DNA of 64,000 nucleotides from Promethearchaeota archaeon (GCA_029838195.1 JALGVJ010000007.1:62001-126000), one strand, 5' to 3'. Numbered from the stretch's first letter, positions 1 to 9,470 are shown. Notes: generated by a model not told the origin, from the letters alone. Made by a program: numbers and translations.

Positions 1-2
1 AA

Positions 3-107
3 ATCATTGAGCCTGCAAGAATTATCATTTGCCCGTATTGCTATACAAAAATTGATCTTGATTCCAAATTCTGTAAGGAGTGTGGAGAAAAGTTATTTTT
101 TAAATAA
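3..107 (+). CDS. C-terminal end of a zinc-ribbon protein (partial)
   Basis: The reading frame is open from the left edge and stops with TAA at 105-107, so only the last 34 residues are visible. They contain CPYC followed about ten residues later by CKECG, a classic four-cysteine zinc ribbon placed at the extreme C-terminus. Such terminal ribbons occur on many unrelated archaeal proteins, so function cannot be assigned from this piece. It reads toward the HAD-family gene starting at 290, from which it is separated by an AT-rich gap of about 180 bases. Confidence 0.6.
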   Translation: MIEPARIIICPYCYTKIDLDSKFCKECGEKLFFK

Positions 108-289
108 GATAATTAAATAATATTAGAGCCAAGTAGAAATCTTAACCCTTGAGATTGTTTATATCTTAATTTTTCAGAGAAGACCCCTTTTCTCAAAAAT
201 AATAATTAATTAATAACTAAATTAAAAAGCCTTCCAGATTCATTTTTAGTATTAAATTTGAAAATAATGCTAACAGAAAGGAAATCTTC

Positions 290-1396
290 ATGAAAAAAAA
301 TGTTTGTTGCTGGGATTTAGAAGGCCCCATCAGTGTTTTGGATTTTGCTGCGGAAATCGGAAGAATGTTAGGGAAAAAATCGGAATTAAATCTCAGTAAC
401 TATGATATGGGGGAATTTTTTTCCATGATCTCTCTCTATGATGATTATTTAATCGAGGAGCAGGGTGTAAAAGAAAAATTAGGGATACCCGAATACCAAC
501 CTGGTGATACGCTAAGAATAATGGCCCCAATGTATGTTGCCTGTTTCTCTAGCGGGGAATTAGAAAATTTAGCAAGACAAAACTTAGGAATCTTGCCCGG
601 CTGTAAAGAATTAATGATGGTTTTACATGAAAATTGGGATGTTTACGTGATTTCTACGAGCTATACTCAATTCGCTTATAATGTTGCCAGAGAATTAAAT
701 ATCCCTGAAGATCACGTGTATTGTACGGAATTAAACGTGGAGGAGTTGCGTGAGGGGCTGGTAAACATTGAGAAAGAAGTGAATGTTTTAGTTAAAGAAA
801 TCTTTCAAAAATATCTTGATAACAACAAGAATTTAACCTCTATTATAGAAGATCTAAATACTTTCTTTTGGAGCGGAAACGAGTCGGATTATTTAAAAAT
901 TATGAATAAAGTAAAAGTTAGAGGAGGCAAACGAAAAGAATTAGCAGTAGAAGAAATTTCAGAGAAAACCGGCATTCCAATTTCAAACATGATTGCACTC
1001 GGCGATTCGATTACAGATATTAACATGCTTCAAAGATTAAAAGACGATGGAGGGATTGCAGTTTCATTTAATGGTAATCGCTTTTCGGTAAAACGTGCAA
1101 ATATTGCAATTACTACCCCAAATAGTTTAGGAGCCTTACCCATATTTGAATTTAAAGATAATATTGTTGAATTCTTAAAAACATGGGAAGAGCATCAAGA
1201 CCAATTTAAAAATAATCCTAAAAACATTCCGAAGGACTTGATTTCTGAATTTGCGCGAAAGAAATTTATTAAACATGATTTTGTTCCCATGATTCATGAT
1301 TTACGTGCTAAAAATGAAGAGGAATTAAAAGCTATCATTGAACAACAAGTTGTCATGAGAAAAAGGGTAAGAGGATGGGTGGGATCGCTTGGATAA
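290..1396 (+). CDS. HAD-superfamily phosphatase-like protein, EhaR-like archaeal family
   Basis: This 368-residue protein has the HAD motifs in order. Motif I is DLEGPIS near residue 9, a D-x-E variant of DxD. Motif II is the STS near residue 121, and a lysine-rich region near residue 215 probably supplies motif III. Motif IV is GDSITDINML near residue 238. The D-x-EGPIS opening is typical of the archaeal family annotated as energy-converting hydrogenase A subunit R, which is a HAD fold and not a redox subunit. A long insertion between motifs II and III probably forms a cap domain. No hydrogenase genes are visible nearby, so a role as a stand-alone phosphatase of unknown substrate is more likely. 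The ATG follows an AAAGGAAA stretch that could act as a weak ribosome site. Confidence 0.7.
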   Translation: MKKNVCCWDLEGPISVLDFAAEIGRMLGKKSELNLSNYDMGEFFSMISLYDDYLIEEQGVKEKLGIPEYQPGDTLRIMAPMYVACFSSGELENLARQNLGILPGCKELMMVLHENWDVYVISTSYTQFAYNVARELNIPEDHVYCTELNVEELREGLVNIEKEVNVLVKEIFQKYLDNNKNLTSIIEDLNTFFWSGNESDYLKIMNKVKVRGGKRKELAVEEISEKTGIPISNMIALGDSITDINMLQRLKDDGGIAVSFNGNRFSVKRANIAITTPNSLGALPIFEFKDNIVEFLKTWEEHQDQFKNNPKNIPKDLISEFARKKFIKHDFVPMIHDLRAKNEEELKAIIEQQVVMRKRVRGWVGSLG

Positions 1397-1520
1397 AATA
1401 ATCCCATTATTCATTAGAAATTCTAAAAATAATGGATAAAATAGGTATTATTTTACCGATTGAATCTCAGAAGAAATTGCTTGACGCCTTTCCGTGCTTG
1501 CTCGTGAGAGGCAGATTAAT

Positions 1521-2120
1521 TCAAATTTGACGATTCTTGACTAATTTTTTAAAATTTTTTCTTCCTACATAGAGCTTTAAAATTCGAGAAAAGAGCAAAA
1601 CATCCACGTAGAAAACAATAATTCCATATAAAAGGAGGATATATAAGGTTAAATTAAAGAGAATTAATGAAAAATATAGAAGCCACGTTGAATATAATAA
1701 AAAAAGGATGATGAGAAGATAAGCGATCATTCTTCTTTTTGATTCTTTTAAGTAAGTTCCCTTTGAAAGAAATTCTTGGCAGTTACAACATGTTAACGTT
1801 AACTCGACATCATATTTCTCTTTAAAATATAGTTTTTGAATGATTGTAAACATGCGTTCAATTCGGATGCCACATAAAGCACATTTAAATCTCTTGGATT
1901 CTTTAGATAAAATTTTATCAAGTCTCGCTTTCGAAAAATAACATTCATCATTTTGATAATGACTACACGTCTTACAGGTCAATTTGAGTTCTAAAAATTG
2001 CTCTTCAAAATAGTCTTTATTTGGATCTATGAATTCCAAATAATTGGAATGATTTTGACAGATAACTCGCTTTTTTTCATCAATTTCAAATTTAGGTTCT
2101 ATGAATTTTCTTGGCACCAT
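1521..2120 (-). CDS. Cysteine-rich cytosolic domain with two C-terminal membrane segments, unknown function
   Basis: I do not recognise this 199-residue protein. The first 120 residues carry paired cysteines (CKTC near 50, a single C near 60, CALC near 80, CCNC near 111) that look like two treble-clef or ribbon-type zinc sites. Residues about 130-180 are two hydrophobic stretches separated by a very short turn, giving a membrane hairpin, and a basic tail follows. It lies 29 bases downstream of the class II aldolase on the same strand and may be the last gene of the rhamnose operon. Nothing in it points to sugar metabolism, and it could be an independent membrane-bound zinc protein. Confidence 0.55.
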   Translation of the reverse strand: MVPRKFIEPKFEIDEKKRVICQNHSNYLEFIDPNKDYFEEQFLELKLTCKTCSHYQNDECYFSKARLDKILSKESKRFKCALCGIRIERMFTIIQKLYFKEKYDVELTLTCCNCQEFLSKGTYLKESKRRMIAYLLIILFLLYSTWLLYFSLILFNLTLYILLLYGIIVFYVDVLLFSRILKLYVGRKNFKKLVKNRQI

Positions 2121-2149
2121 TTTTTTTCATGAAGTTTCTCAAATAAAGC

Positions 2150-2761
2150 TTACCATTCGGAAAAGAATTTTTCTTTTGAATAATCTCTTTTTAAGGGTTT
2201 TCCTGTCAGCATGGTATAATATCTCAACATTGCTGATTGTTCGGCTCCTGTTATATTTTGGAGGGCATCATATAACGTGTTTCCCTTAGCAAATACGCCA
2301 TGCCCTCGAACGACTACAATAGGATAATTTTTTAATATTTTTGGAACTTCTCTGGCAGCATCAGCTGGTCCAGCGGGATTGTCTAATTCGATAATGGGAA
2401 TTTTTCGATACATGTAGATTCCTTCAGCATCTAAGCAAGTGATTTCATCTTCAATAAATGATAAGATCACGCAAAATGGATTATGAGCGTGAATTACTGC
2501 CATGGCATCCGTGTTTAAATAGATCTGGCGATGAACTTCTGTTTCTGTACTGGACAGCATTATACCCGAATCTGCGTTATATAAATCCGTTTCTATGATA
2601 TCATCTGGCTCTAAATATCCTAGCATGGCACCCCGTCTTTTAATCAAGATTTTATTTCCACTCCTCATGGAAATATTTCCGGAATGAGACGTATTATACC
2701 GATGTCGGGTTAAAATTTTACCCGTTATTTTAAACTGTTTAAAAGTTTCTTCATCAATCAT
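2150..2761 (-). CDS. Class II aldolase, probable L-rhamnulose-1-phosphate (or L-fuculose-1-phosphate) aldolase
   Basis: This 203-residue protein belongs to the class II aldolase/adducin family and has the usual length. The Zn site of E. coli FucA (E73, H92, H94, H155) is reproduced almost position for position as E73, H91, H93 (HAHNPF) and H154 (RGHGVFA). SGNIS near residue 28 matches the phosphate-binding loop. It would split a ketose 1-phosphate into dihydroxyacetone phosphate and L-lactaldehyde. Sequence alone fits a FucA-type aldolase better than classical RhaD. Its place 15 bases downstream of an AOR gene and in line with rhamnose isomerase and rhamnulokinase genes argues that the physiological substrate is L-rhamnulose 1-phosphate. 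The cytosolic location is inferred from the lack of a signal peptide. Confidence 0.85.
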   Translation of the reverse strand: MIDEETFKQFKITGKILTRHRYNTSHSGNISMRSGNKILIKRRGAMLGYLEPDDIIETDLYNADSGIMLSSTETEVHRQIYLNTDAMAVIHAHNPFCVILSFIEDEITCLDAEGIYMYRKIPIIELDNPAGPADAAREVPKILKNYPIVVVRGHGVFAKGNTLYDALQNITGAEQSAMLRYYTMLTGKPLKRDYSKEKFFSEW

Positions 2762-2776
2762 TTTCTCATTTTCTCT

Positions 2777-4591
2777 TTAATCTGATTCCATTAATCTCTC
2801 TAATTTTAATCGGGTTAAGGTTTCATTAGTAGGGATTCCGTTATCATCCCATCCTCTAACCTTATAATATTCCTCCAGTAATTCTTCAAGAGGAACTACC
2901 TTATTCTTAGAAGGTCCTTCCTTTAAAGGAATTTTTAAAAATCTATCGGGTAGCTTATCATCCTTGCGAGAAAAACCTTCTCTTATATTGAATAGTCGTT
3001 CTAGATTAAAGATTCTTTCTCCGATAATTATTAAATCTGTTATGGATAGGTTTTTATCTAATATCGTGTTCAAGAATCTCACCTGAAATTCAAATCCTAA
3101 CGCATATCCTACAAATTTACACGTAATTAAGGAATCTTCTACCGCACTCTGATTCTGTTTTAATGCTAATAAATCTCCTTTTCCTTTAACGGTAAATCGT
3201 TCAATTTTTTTAGGGACTCCAAGAATCTCTAACGCAATCATGTAGCCTGTTAAATGACAAGCCCCTCGGTTGCTAACTGCATAATTTAAAGCATGTCCAA
3301 ATGCCCCTCGGGGATCGTAAGCCGGTAACTCAAGACCTTTTACTTGTATTGCAGATTCTGGCGAGCCGTATTTAGATGCTAATCTCAATGAGCCTTCTGC
3401 TAACTCATTCCCGATTCCATTTCTTCCCGAAATCATCTCAATGAGATTTACCAGTTCCTTTCCATTCCCAAATTTAAGAAGCGGTTCATTTAATAAGCCC
3501 ATATCATGCAATTCCATGGCACATGCAATGGTAGAACCCGTTGATATGGTATCTAATCCTTGTTCATTACAAGCATAGTTCGCATGCGTAATTTCCTTTA
3601 GATCAAAGGTGCCCGTCAAGGGACCGAGAGACCATAATGACTCAAATTCAGGCCCTTTTCCTTTTAATTCTCCTGTATTCGTTAACCGTCCACATCGAAT
3701 CACGCAATTATAACAGCCTTCTTCTTTCTCCAGAAATCGTTCTCGCAATTCTTCCCCGCTAACTTGATCGATCAATTGAGGGGGAGTATAAGCCTCTTGA
3801 AAATTTCGCACGGGGAACATCCCAAAATGATTAATAACTTTCACTAAAGCAGCGGTTCCAAATAGAGCAAGACCTTGAGAGGTAATGGGCACGACTCTAA
3901 TCTTATCTAAAGCCAACGTGTTTAATTTTTTCAAGCGTTCCTTATCCTTTACCGGAAATTTTTTTTTACCATTTTTCACGACAATAGCTTTAATGTTTTT
4001 AGCACCCATTACCGCTCCTACACCTCCTCGTCCAAAAGCTCGATGTGCTTGATTCATTATCGAAGATATTTTAACCAGATTTTCACCCGCAGGACCAATG
4101 CATAAAATCTGGGAATTTCTACCTTCTAAGCCCTTTATTTTTTCAACGGTTTCCGTTATAGTTAATCCCCATAAGGAGTCCGCCTCTTTTATTTCTACCT
4201 TGTCATGACCATCTATAACAATATACCCTTTTTCATTCGTATTTAATCTGCCGGTCAAAAATAAAACATCATATCCACAGCGCTTAAAAAAAGGACCAAA
4301 ATATCCCCCTGTATTAGAATGAAAAATGGTATTAGTAAGAGGAGATTTAGTTACTAGCGAAAATCTCCCGCTCGTGGGAACCGTACTCCCCGTTAATGGC
4401 CCAACAGAAAAGATGAGAGGATTTGAGGGAGAGAGAGGATCTATTCCCTTTTTAATAGAACGCGTTAATAATTTAACGCCCAATCCCCTTCCTCCTAAAT
4501 AATCCTCCAAAATTTCCTCTTCTAGCTCAATTTCTTTAATTTTATTTTTCGATAATTCTATTTTCAATAGATTATTGTTCATTCCTAACAT
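2777..4591 (-). CDS. Aldehyde:ferredoxin oxidoreductase (AOR family), candidate lactaldehyde oxidase
   Basis: This 604-residue protein is a full-length tungsten- or molybdenum-bispterin AOR. The N-terminal domain has the family's YLGGRGLGVKLL segment, and the GPLTGSTVPTSGRFS and SNTGGYFGP motifs follow. The [4Fe-4S] ligands are C293, C296 and C300 (CYNCVIRC) plus C491, the same spacing as in Pyrococcus AOR. The family oxidises aldehydes to acids and passes electrons to ferredoxin. The gene sits between the rhamnose isomerase (125 bases upstream) and the class II aldolase (15 bases downstream). The likely substrate is therefore L-lactaldehyde released from rhamnulose 1-phosphate, in place of an NAD-linked dehydrogenase; this is inference. 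A second ATG three codons inside, at 4582, is an equally good start. Confidence 0.92.
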   Translation of the reverse strand: MLGMNNNLLKIELSKNKIKEIELEEEILEDYLGGRGLGVKLLTRSIKKGIDPLSPSNPLIFSVGPLTGSTVPTSGRFSLVTKSPLTNTIFHSNTGGYFGPFFKRCGYDVLFLTGRLNTNEKGYIVIDGHDKVEIKEADSLWGLTITETVEKIKGLEGRNSQILCIGPAGENLVKISSIMNQAHRAFGRGGVGAVMGAKNIKAIVVKNGKKKFPVKDKERLKKLNTLALDKIRVVPITSQGLALFGTAALVKVINHFGMFPVRNFQEAYTPPQLIDQVSGEELRERFLEKEEGCYNCVIRCGRLTNTGELKGKGPEFESLWSLGPLTGTFDLKEITHANYACNEQGLDTISTGSTIACAMELHDMGLLNEPLLKFGNGKELVNLIEMISGRNGIGNELAEGSLRLASKYGSPESAIQVKGLELPAYDPRGAFGHALNYAVSNRGACHLTGYMIALEILGVPKKIERFTVKGKGDLLALKQNQSAVEDSLITCKFVGYALGFEFQVRFLNTILDKNLSITDLIIIGERIFNLERLFNIREGFSRKDDKLPDRFLKIPLKEGPSKNKVVPLEELLEEYYKVRGWDDNGIPTNETLTRLKLERLMESD

Positions 4592-4716
4592 CGTCTATAT
4601 TCCCTTATATCTTCTTATTTCTTCCTTTTTCTTCTTTTTTAATTTAATTAATTTTACTTCTTGCTTATTGCAATTTTTGAGAATTTTAAGTTCAAAGGAA
4701 ATTCATAAGATAGCAA

Positions 4717-5985
4717 TTATCTCCTTTTTAGCAACACGTCTTTTTCATATTTTTTCATGGATTGAATCCACTCGAAATCCAAGGGTACATGCATTTCATT
4801 ACAATAGTAATTCCAAACAGCTCCAATTGGTACTGTTTTTAAATCTTCCAATAGTGCCAAGCGGCGCGTATAATCGCCTTCTTCCTCAATTTCTCGAAGG
4901 TGATCCCAAGGTTTTAATAATGCCATGAGGAGAGCTTTTAAGATAGCCCTTAGACCAATTACATAAGCTGCGATTCTATTAATGGATGCATCAAACCAAT
5001 CCGTACAGACAAAAATCTTGTCTGGAGCATTACATTTTACTATTTCTTCCATGATCTGGATGATTTCATCGTTTAAGATAACTACATGGTCGGAATCCCA
5101 TCGCACCCCCCGACTCAAATGGAATACAATGCCTTCTATAAAAGGAAGAACGGCACTAATTTTATCTGCTATCGATTCTGTGGGATGATAATGTCCGATA
5201 TCGAAGGTGATTAAGGTTTTATTTGTAATGGCGTAACTCAAGTAAAAATCATGAGTTCCGACAACATACGATTCACTTCCGATTCCAAATAATTTTCCCT
5301 CTAATGAATCCCTCATGTATTGCTTGGGATACTTTTCTGCTAAGATCTCATCCAGCGCATCTTTTAACATCATCCTATATTTCATTCTGTCAATGGGAAT
5401 ATCCTTCATTCCATCGGGAATCCAAATATTGTGAATGCAAGCATGATTTAGCTGTTTCCCGATTTTTGCACTAATTTCCCTGCATCTCTTTACGTGATTA
5501 ATCCAAAAAGTCCTGATTTCCTTGTCATTGCTTGTTAATGTAAATCCGCTCTCTGCTTTCGGATGCGAAAACAAGGTACAATTAAAATCAAGATGAATTC
5601 CCATTGTCTTTGCCCAATCAATCCAATTTTGAAAATGGTCAATAGTAATTTGATCCCTATCCACTCTCTTTCCTTTAAAATCACCATAGCTGGCGTGTAA
5701 GCTGATTCCATGTTTTCCTGGAACTAGAGAAAGGACCTTTTCTAAATCCTGTTGTAGTTCAGAAATCGATCGTGCTTTTCCGGGATATCTTCCCGTGACT
5801 TGGATACCCCCTCCTTTTAATTCAGCCTCAGGAGTTTCAAACCCACCCACGTCATCTCCTTGCCAACAATGGATGGATAATGAATAAGATTGCAGTTGCT
5901 TTAAGACCGTGGCCGTATTGATTCCGAATTCTTCAAAAAACTCTTGAGCTTGGTCATAGGCATTATTAATTTTTTCGTCATTCAT
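4717..5985 (-). CDS. rhaA: L-rhamnose isomerase
   Basis: This 422-residue protein aligns along its full length with E. coli RhaA (419 residues). It interconverts L-rhamnose and L-rhamnulose using two divalent metal ions. Conserved blocks include IHCWQGDDVGGFE (residues 38-50), WIPDGMKDI (188-196), LFGIGSESY with E238, FDIGHYHPTE with D262, H265 and H267, RWDSDHVV with D297 and D299, and TDWFDASINRIAA with D329 and D332. All metal and substrate ligands seem to be present. It is the second gene of the minus-strand cluster, 266 bases after rhamnulokinase. Such strong similarity to the bacterial enzyme suggests acquisition from bacteria at some point. Confidence 0.97.
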   Translation of the reverse strand: MNDEKINNAYDQAQEFFEEFGINTATVLKQLQSYSLSIHCWQGDDVGGFETPEAELKGGGIQVTGRYPGKARSISELQQDLEKVLSLVPGKHGISLHASYGDFKGKRVDRDQITIDHFQNWIDWAKTMGIHLDFNCTLFSHPKAESGFTLTSNDKEIRTFWINHVKRCREISAKIGKQLNHACIHNIWIPDGMKDIPIDRMKYRMMLKDALDEILAEKYPKQYMRDSLEGKLFGIGSESYVVGTHDFYLSYAITNKTLITFDIGHYHPTESIADKISAVLPFIEGIVFHLSRGVRWDSDHVVILNDEIIQIMEEIVKCNAPDKIFVCTDWFDASINRIAAYVIGLRAILKALLMALLKPWDHLREIEEEGDYTRRLALLEDLKTVPIGAVWNYYCNEMHVPLDFEWIQSMKKYEKDVLLKRR

Positions 5986-6251
5986 CTTTTAATTGTTTGT
6001 TTTTTTAATTTTCTACTTTGATTCAAAATGTATCATTTATCAATTACACAAAAAAATACCAATAAAGAAGTTAAATTCAAGATTTCCATCCGAGATTATT
6101 ACTTATTGTTTATTTTTTTAAATATCAGCAAATTAATTTTTTATTTAACCACTTTTTGAATATTCCAATAAAATTCTTCTTATCTTCAACTGGCATGATA
6201 ATCATTTAATTTAGAACATGAGAGTTTTTTATACTCATGATCTCATTTTTA

Positions 6252-7772
6252 TCAATATTTCTTCTTAAAATTAATTTTTAAATATTTTTCATATGCTTTT
6301 TCCCAATCTTCCGTGTTATCAGGAAAATATTGCTGTAGGGGAAAAGAATTCCTTACAATTGCTCGCAAGTGTTGTAAGGTTTCCACGGTTCCCGTAGCTA
6401 ACCCTTGTACTAAAATATTACCTATAGTCGTGGCTTCACTGGGTCCAGCAAGGACCGGAAGATTCATGGCATTGGATGTGAATTGACATAAAAGAGCATT
6501 TTTGCTCCCGCCCCCAATTACGTGAAAAATTTTTATTTTATTTCCTGTAATATTTTCTAAAAATTCTAATACTTGCTTGTATCGAAATGCCAAGCTTTCG
6601 AAAATCATGCGGGCAATTTCTCCTATGGTTCCCGGTATTTCTTGAGAAGTTTTTTTACAATAATCTTGGACTGCGTGGATCATGTTAGGAGGGTTTAAAA
6701 AGGATGAATCGTCGGGGTTCAAGAAAAATTTAAATGGAGCTGCGTTCTCTGCTTCTTTCATTATATCATCCCAAGTTATTTTTCCGTGTTTCATTTCCCA
6801 AGCCCGTTTCACTTCTTGAATTAGCCATAACCCCGTGATATTTTTTAAAAAACGAATCGTACCGTCAACGCCTCCCTCGTTAGTAAAATTATATTTCAAT
6901 GCATTTGTATTGATTATCGGGGCATTTAATTCGACCCCTAATAAACTCCACGTGCCTGAACTAATATAAGCCCATTCGCCTCTTTTATATTCCTTCATAT
7001 CAGCGGGTACAGCAGCAACTGCGGAAGCTGTATCATGACCTGCTGTAGCCACGATTTTAATTGAAGGATCTATCCCTAAATCGTTAGAGATTTCTTTTCT
7101 AATGTTACCTAAAACGGTTCCCGGGTTAATTATCTCACAAAACCACTCTTTTTTCAAACCTAATTTCTCTATTAAATTAAAATCCCATGTGCCTTGCCTT
7201 GAATTACATAATTGAGAAGTTGACGCAATTGTATATTCGGATTTTTTAATTCCTGATAATAAAAAGTTAAAATAATCCGGGATCATTAATATGGTACTTG
7301 CAATTTTAAGACGAGGCGAATTGGAATGTACCATGGAAAAAAGATGCACCGAGGTATTTATGGGCATGAATTGAATGCCTGTATGGTCAAAAATTTCTTC
7401 TTTTGGCACGATTTTAAACATTTCCTCCAGCATGCCTTCCGTTCGATTGTCCCGATAATGCTTTACAGGCCCAATGAGCTCATCATTGCTGTCCAATAAA
7501 ACATGGTCCACGCCCCAAGTATCCACGCCAATGCTACTCACTTTTTCTCCATGTTCATTTACAAATATCTTTAACCCCTCTAATACCTGACGATAAATAT
7601 ATAATATATCCCAATACATTGAGTTAAACACTCGAATTCCCTCATTAGGGAACCTATATATTTCTTTTAAAGTGAGTGTCCCCTCATTTAACGTTCCCAT
7701 TATAACCCTGCCTGAACTAGCGCCCAAATCAATTCCCAAATAGTTATCGTCAGATATCTCTATTTTTCTCAT
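6252..7772 (-). CDS. rhaB: L-rhamnulokinase (FGGY family)
   Basis: This 506-residue FGGY-family sugar kinase has the N-terminal phosphate loop YLGIDLGASSGRV (residues 11-23), the GVDTWGVDH strand near 82, the catalytic-base segment ATAGHDTASAVAAVP with D247, and the C-terminal adenosine motif HVIGGGSKN near 417. The GGVDGTIRFLKNITGLW block near 300 is characteristic of rhamnulokinases within the family. It phosphorylates L-rhamnulose at O1. It is the first gene of the minus-strand rhamnose cluster and is transcribed away from the GPH transporter at 8001. An AAGGAG ribosome-binding sequence precedes the ATG on the minus strand. Confidence 0.95.
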   Translation of the reverse strand: MRKIEISDDNYLGIDLGASSGRVIMGTLNEGTLTLKEIYRFPNEGIRVFNSMYWDILYIYRQVLEGLKIFVNEHGEKVSSIGVDTWGVDHVLLDSNDELIGPVKHYRDNRTEGMLEEMFKIVPKEEIFDHTGIQFMPINTSVHLFSMVHSNSPRLKIASTILMIPDYFNFLLSGIKKSEYTIASTSQLCNSRQGTWDFNLIEKLGLKKEWFCEIINPGTVLGNIRKEISNDLGIDPSIKIVATAGHDTASAVAAVPADMKEYKRGEWAYISSGTWSLLGVELNAPIINTNALKYNFTNEGGVDGTIRFLKNITGLWLIQEVKRAWEMKHGKITWDDIMKEAENAAPFKFFLNPDDSSFLNPPNMIHAVQDYCKKTSQEIPGTIGEIARMIFESLAFRYKQVLEFLENITGNKIKIFHVIGGGSKNALLCQFTSNAMNLPVLAGPSEATTIGNILVQGLATGTVETLQHLRAIVRNSFPLQQYFPDNTEDWEKAYEKYLKINFKKKY

Positions 7773-8000
7773 TTGATTTTTTTTTCTCCTTAATTTCCCG
7801 TGAAACGAATTAATGAGGACTAATTTATTTTAATTTTTTTTAATTTTCTCGTGCATGTAAATATATTGATACACTCTTATAAAGAATTATCAATTTCATT
7901 TAATATTCAATTCTAAAAATAATAAATTTAAATAAAATCACATTTAAATATAAAAAAACGATATTAAGAAATATTATAACAAAATATAGCATGAAATATC
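7773..8000. promoter_or_regulatory. Divergent promoter region of the rhamnose cluster and sugar symporter
   Basis: This 228-base AT-rich interval separates rhaB (leftward) from the GPH symporter (rightward) and must hold both promoters. For the rightward gene, TTTAAATA at about 7943-7952 lies about 50 bases before the ATG and fits an archaeal TATA box. For the leftward gene, CTTATAAAG at about 7875-7884 read on the minus strand is a candidate. Which box is used is inferred. No long palindrome that would mark a clear operator was found. Confidence 0.45.
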
Positions 8001-9431
8001 ATGTCAGAATTAAAACCCTTACCAGAAGATGGGCAGACGAGCGAAATTAAAGCGTCCAATAAAAAGATTTTTTCGTATAGTTTTGTTTTTTTCGTTTTTA
8101 GCCTCTTCGGATATGGACAATTTTTAGCACTTTATGAGATAAACGTGTTTGGAGCCGCTGGCTTGACTACCTCAGAGGCAGGATTCATGGTTTCTCTGAT
8201 CATGGGTATATTTACCATCTGGAACATGATTAACGATCCTTTTGCTGGTTGGTTAACAGACCGGCCCACCAGATGGGTGAAAAAATGGGGATATCGATTT
8301 CCATGGATTCTAATAGGAATTCTGCCAACGATTTTCTTCTGGTTCCTCATTTGGGTGCCTCCCGATGCAGATGCCTCTAATCCTTGGCCAGTTTTCTTTT
8401 ATGCTCTTATTGTTCTATGTCTGTTCGATTTTTTTTATTCCATCTTTAGCACCCAAGCCTTAGGTTCCTATCCCGTTCATTTTCGCTCAGAATCTGATAG
8501 AAGAAAAGCAGGTGTACTTGTCATGGCACTCGGAGGAATAGCTGTTTTCTTATTTTCAATCATTAACTCATTAACTCTTAACATATACGATAAAAACTCA
8601 TTTAGAAACATGGCAATTGTTTTAATCATCATCCAATTGATTGGAGTTTTATTATTCATTCCGGGTGTACGAGAAACGAAAGAAATCACGGATCTCTTTT
8701 TATGGGGCTATGAGCACACTGAAAAGACTTCCTTTTTCCAAGCATTAAAAATAGCCGTGACCTCAAAAAATTTCATGATCTCAACTTTTGCTTATCTCAT
8801 GATCTCCTGTTCTGCGGCGTTAGTTGGAGCATCCTCAATCTATTGGTACAAGCATGCCATAAATACGCCTTATACTTATTTAACCATAGCCTCTATCATC
8901 CAACTAACTTGTTACATCCTTTTCATGCCGCTCTGGAGCAGGGTGGCTAATAAAATAGGAACATTTAAAACTTATTTCTTGGGATTGGTGTTAATGGGAG
9001 TGAACGGAGTCCTAGCGTTTTTCTTCGTGTATGATTTTACCATGGAACTAATCATGCAGCCTCTGTATGGCGCTGGGAACGCTTGCTTCTATATAATGGT
9101 TCAGCCGATTCTATCCGACGTTTATGACGAGGTTACGGTGAAAACAGGGAAACACCAAGAGGCTTCCTTATTGGGTATTAGAAATTTTTTCTTTCGTTTA
9201 GCAGTTTTTGTCTCAATTTTTATAGTCACAGGAGTGCACGTGCTCACTGCCTATGACATCACTCCCGGCGCAATACAGCCTTCTTCAGCAATATTAGGCG
9301 TGCGCTTACACTCTGCTTTAATTCCGGCGCTTTTTAATTTCTGTGGAGCTATAGTATTTTACCTTTTTTATGACCTCTACGGGGAGAAAAAGAAATTAAT
9401 CCAACAAAAAATGGTTGAAATGAAGCTTTAA
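8001..9431 (+). CDS. GPH-family (MelB-type) sugar:cation symporter
   Basis: This 476-residue, twelve-segment membrane protein belongs to the glycoside-pentoside-hexuronide:cation symporter branch of the major facilitator superfamily. The diagnostic segment is MINDPFAGWLTDR near residue 76, followed by KKWGYRFPWILIG near 94. A YDEVTVKTGKHQEAS loop near 375 matches the family's DE..TG.R.E motif. It probably brings rhamnose or a rhamnose-containing oligosaccharide into the cell with H+ or Na+. The inference rests on its divergent arrangement with rhaB. A paralogue lies at 45490. A run of ten T residues just after the stop probably ends the transcript. Confidence 0.88.
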   Translation: MSELKPLPEDGQTSEIKASNKKIFSYSFVFFVFSLFGYGQFLALYEINVFGAAGLTTSEAGFMVSLIMGIFTIWNMINDPFAGWLTDRPTRWVKKWGYRFPWILIGILPTIFFWFLIWVPPDADASNPWPVFFYALIVLCLFDFFYSIFSTQALGSYPVHFRSESDRRKAGVLVMALGGIAVFLFSIINSLTLNIYDKNSFRNMAIVLIIIQLIGVLLFIPGVRETKEITDLFLWGYEHTEKTSFFQALKIAVTSKNFMISTFAYLMISCSAALVGASSIYWYKHAINTPYTYLTIASIIQLTCYILFMPLWSRVANKIGTFKTYFLGLVLMGVNGVLAFFFVYDFTMELIMQPLYGAGNACFYIMVQPILSDVYDEVTVKTGKHQEASLLGIRNFFFRLAVFVSIFIVTGVHVLTAYDITPGAIQPSSAILGVRLHSALIPALFNFCGAIVFYLFYDLYGEKKKLIQQKMVEMKL

Positions 9432-9460
9432 AGGAGGTTAACTAAAAATTTTAATCTTTC

Positions 9461-9470
9461 TTTTTTTTTT
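9461..9470 (+). terminator. Oligo-T terminator after the symporter
   Basis: Ten consecutive T residues lie 30 bases past the symporter stop codon on the plus strand, in the gap between convergent genes. Archaeal RNA polymerase terminates at such tracts without needing a hairpin. Confidence 0.5.
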
